From JALZAQ01 sp038253885 (GTDB lineage Bacteria > Gemmatimonadota > Gemmatimonadetes > Gemmatimonadales > Gemmatimonadaceae): a stretch of DNA of 7,104 nt. A program made the translations under genes and the position numbers. The stretch covers positions 1 through 7,104 of the forward strand of contig JBBSGP010000093.1 in NCBI GenBank assembly GCA_038253885.1. The letters run 5' to 3'. The notes beneath the pieces were generated by a model, which saw nothing but the letters and a program-made list of their open reading frames with translations, was not told where the DNA came from and ran no database searches. The first letter of the stretch is position 1. Every line of letters begins with the position of its first letter. Positions 5,303 to 7,104 of this stretch are shown here, in pieces.

Positions 5303-6403
5303 GTGGGCGCCGACCTTTTCATCAATCTGCACGACTTGGAGGGGCTCGCGCGCGAGCGCCTTCCCGCCGGTGTCTTCGATTATTACGCGGGAGGGGCACA
5401 CGATGAGATCACGGTCAGGGAGAATCGCGCCGCATACGACCGGATCGCGCTTCGTCCGCGCATCTTCGTCGATGTGAGCACCCGGGACCTGTCCACGACG
5501 CTGCTCGGATCCGTGCTCCGTGCGCCGATCGGCATCGCGCCGATGGCCTTCCAGGGAATGGCGCATCCCGACGGGGAGCTGGCTACGGCGCGCGGCGCGT
5601 CGGCGTCGCGTACCCTGATGACGCTGAGCACGTTCGCCAGCTCCCCTCTCGAAGCGGTGAGGTCCGCCACCGGCTCACCGCTCTGGTTCCAGCTCTACGT
5701 CTTCAAGGATCGGGGAGCCACGCGCGCGTTGGTGGCGCGCGCCGAGAACGCTGGATACGCCGCCCTCGTGGTCACCGCGGATGCGCCGGTGCTCGGTCAG
5801 CGGGAGAGGGACATCCGGGGACGATTTCAGATCCCTGCCGGCGTTCCCAACGCGGTCGCTCCTCCCGCGGGATCGATCCCCGAGGCCCCGGTCGACTCGC
5901 CGCTGGCTCATCACTTTGCGCACCAGGTGGATCCGTCCCTGCGCTGGCGCGACCTGGAATGGTTGGCCGGCTTGACGCGATTGCCGCTGGTCGTGAAAGG
6001 CGTGCTCCGCGGGGACGATGCGCATCGCGCCGCCGAGCATGGCGCGGCCGGGGTGATCGTGTCGAATCACGGAGGACGCCAGCTCGACACGGCGGTGGCC
6101 ACGGCCGACGCGCTGGCGGATGTGACTCAGGAGGCCGGCGACCGACTCGAGGTGATTGTGGATGGCGGAATCCGACGCGGCACGGATATCCTCAAGGCGA
6201 TTGCTCTTGGCGCTCGGGCGGTGCTGGTCGGACGGCCCATCCTCTGGGCGCTGGCGCACGGCGGAGAGACCGCGGTCGCTCGGGTGCTGGATCTCCTTCG
6301 CGCCGAGCTCGACCTCGCCATGGCGCTCTGCGGATGTGCCTCTCTCGGCGAGATCACGCCCGATCTCCTCGTGTTCAGTAACCGCTCGACACCAAGACCG
6401 TAG
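5303..6403 (+). CDS. FMN-dependent alpha-hydroxy-acid oxidase (glycolate/lactate oxidase family)
   Basis: This 366-residue (beta/alpha)8 flavoenzyme oxidises an L-2-hydroxy acid to the 2-oxo acid, probably passing electrons to O2 to give H2O2. Compared with spinach glycolate oxidase the active site is complete: Y27 (DYYAGGAHDE) for Tyr24, Y132 (FQLYVFKDR) for Tyr129, D160 and R167 (TADAPVLGQRERD) for Asp157 and Arg164, K232 (VVKGV) for Lys230, the catalytic base H256 and R259 (SNHGGRQLD) for His254 and Arg257, and R291 in DGGIRRGTD for the FMN phosphate loop. IAPMAFQ (78-84) is the FMN strand. F111 replaces Trp108, so the preferred substrate may not be glycolate; lactate, a longer 2-hydroxy acid or an aromatic hydroxy acid are all possible. 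Start: GTG 5303 puts eight residues before LHDLEGLA, matching family N-termini, though no strong Shine-Dalgarno is seen; the longer frame from TTG 5168 is unlikely. No N-terminal membrane anchor or cytochrome domain is present, unlike LldD-cytochrome b2 fusions. An MFS gene follows at 27 bp, probably in the same transcript. Confidence 0.92.
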   Translation: MGADLFINLHDLEGLARERLPAGVFDYYAGGAHDEITVRENRAAYDRIALRPRIFVDVSTRDLSTTLLGSVLRAPIGIAPMAFQGMAHPDGELATARGASASRTLMTLSTFASSPLEAVRSATGSPLWFQLYVFKDRGATRALVARAENAGYAALVVTADAPVLGQRERDIRGRFQIPAGVPNAVAPPAGSIPEAPVDSPLAHHFAHQVDPSLRWRDLEWLAGLTRLPLVVKGVLRGDDAHRAAEHGAAGVIVSNHGGRQLDTAVATADALADVTQEAGDRLEVIVDGGIRRGTDILKAIALGARAVLVGRPILWALAHGGETAVARVLDLLRAELDLAMALCGCASLGEITPDLLVFSNRSTPRP

Positions 6404-6430
6404 CCGAATGGTCCCCGAGCGGCCATTTCG

Positions 6431-7104
6431 GTGAGCACCGCTCCGCCTGGTCGGCACGATAGCTACGCGGCATTCCGTGAGAGGGACTTTCGCAGCTATC
6501 TCGCCGGAGTCATTGTCTCCACCCTGGGAAGCCAGATGCAGGACGTGGCGGTGGGATGGCAGCTCTATGAGCGCACCCACTCGGCGATGGCGCTCGGGAT
6601 GGTCGGACTGGTGCAGGTCATCCCGGTGATTCTGCTGGTCTTGCCAGCGGGCCACGCCGCGGACCGCTTTGACCGTCGCCAACTGCTGATGCTCGCCGAA
6701 ATGGTGATGGCCGCAGCCGCGATCGGCTTGGCCGTGATCTCGTTCACCGGAGCACCCACGCCCCTCATCTACGGGGCCATGCTGCTCAGCGGCATCTCCC
6801 GCGCCTTCTATGGTCCGGCCCGGAGCTCGCTTCTGGCGCAGCTCGTATCGCGTGAGACGTTCGGCAGCGCGGTGACGTGGAACAGCGGAGCATGGCAGCT
6901 CGCCTCGGTGGCCGGACCGGCGCTCGGCGGCGCGGTGATCGGGCTGACACGCGCCGCCACTCTCGCCTACGTCCTGAATGCCACCGCCGCTCTCTCGTTC
7001 GTGACGCTCCTCGCCACCATCCGCGCGCGCGCGCCGGCCCGCAGACAGGAAGTGGCGACGTGGTCCACGCTGATCGCGGGCGTTCGCTTCGTGGCGCGGA
7101 CGAA
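6431..7104 (+). CDS. MFS transporter, EntS/MFS_3-like (N-terminal part; truncated at right edge)
   Basis: The frame starting at GTG 6431 stays open for 224 codons to the window end. The N-terminal YAAFRERDFRSYLAG (12-26), then STLGSQMQDVAVGWQLYE (30-47) as helix 1, and the loop GHAADRFDRRQLL (74-86) between helices 2 and 3 (MFS motif A, GxxxDRxxRR) identify the major facilitator superfamily. SGISRAFYGPARSSLLAQLV and the next WNSGAWQLASVAGPALGG helix are typical of the enterobactin-exporter-like group (PF05977 type), usually proton-driven exporters of small molecules. About the first six helices are visible; the C-terminal half lies outside. The preceding in-frame stop is the TAG of the oxidase gene, and GTG is the only usual start before the conserved region. 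The 27-bp gap suggests co-transcription with the oxidase. Cargo cannot be read from the sequence. Confidence 0.88.
   Translation, partial: MSTAPPGRHDSYAAFRERDFRSYLAGVIVSTLGSQMQDVAVGWQLYERTHSAMALGMVGLVQVIPVILLVLPAGHAADRFDRRQLLMLAEMVMAAAAIGLAVISFTGAPTPLIYGAMLLSGISRAFYGPARSSLLAQLVSRETFGSAVTWNSGAWQLASVAGPALGGAVIGLTRAATLAYVLNATAALSFVTLLATIRARAPARRQEVATWSTLIAGVRFVART

Noticed and set aside
4457..5566. 369-codon open frame on the minus strand
   Set aside because: It overlaps the TVP38-like gene in another frame and runs antisense into the hydroxy acid oxidase, with no recognisable domain.
2495..6403. Complete beta-hydroxyaspartate cycle or hydroxyectoine (Eut) cluster
   Set aside because: Only dehydratase-like and OCD-family members are present. 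BhcA and BhcC, or ectoine hydrolase/deacetylase genes, are missing, so I do not give bhc or eut gene symbols.
6408..6434. Eight-codon ATG-TGA mini-ORF whose stop overlaps the MFS GTG start
   Set aside because: It looks like a possible leader peptide, but it has no ribosome binding site or regulatory residue pattern and is the tail of a longer shadow frame.
7022..7035. CG dinucleotide run
   Set aside because: It lies inside the MFS gene coding Arg-Ala repeats in a linker and is explained by composition and codon choice.

Overview
This is a high-GC chromosomal window from a free-living bacterium. The strong G/C preference at third codon positions, the DUF2723-type membrane glycosyltransferase and the flavin oxidases would fit Gemmatimonadota or a similar soil/aquatic phylum, but the phylum is an inference from style and not from a marker gene. 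No RNA gene, insertion sequence, CRISPR array, phage gene or origin is visible, and the window is almost fully coding. It holds seven genes, two of them cut by the window edges.

Layout. (1) The minus strand from the left edge to 1242 carries the N-terminal 414 codons of a multi-pass DUF2723/GT-C membrane protein. (2) A divergent plus-strand gene (1381-2538) encodes a covalent-FAD N-methyl amino acid oxidase of the monomeric sarcosine oxidase / N-methyltryptophan oxidase family. (3) Convergent to it, a minus-strand operon runs from 5193 down to 2495: a TVP38/TMEM64 membrane protein, then an ornithine cyclodeaminase/mu-crystallin family protein, then a threonine/serine dehydratase-like PLP enzyme. 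The last two overlap by 14 bp, and the dehydratase overlaps the 3' end of the oxidase gene by 44 bp. (4) Divergent from the operon, across about 109 bp, a plus-strand pair encodes an FMN-dependent alpha-hydroxy-acid oxidase (5303-6403) and, 27 bp later, an MFS transporter (6431 to the right edge, truncated).

How they may work together. Four adjacent soluble enzymes act on amino, imino or hydroxy acids: an N-methyl amino acid oxidase, a PLP dehydratase whose family makes enamine/imine products, a mu-crystallin-like protein whose family includes imino acid reductases, and a 2-hydroxy acid oxidase. The reductase-like protein lacks the aspartate used by true ornithine cyclodeaminases. The tight coupling of dehydratase and reductase suggests a two-step conversion of a 3-hydroxy amino acid to an amino acid through an imine. 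This is chemically like the BhcB/BhcD half of the beta-hydroxyaspartate cycle, with the flanking oxidases able in principle to supply glycine and glyoxylate. The aldolase and aminotransferase of that cycle are not in the window, so this is a hypothesis about a variant module and not an identification.
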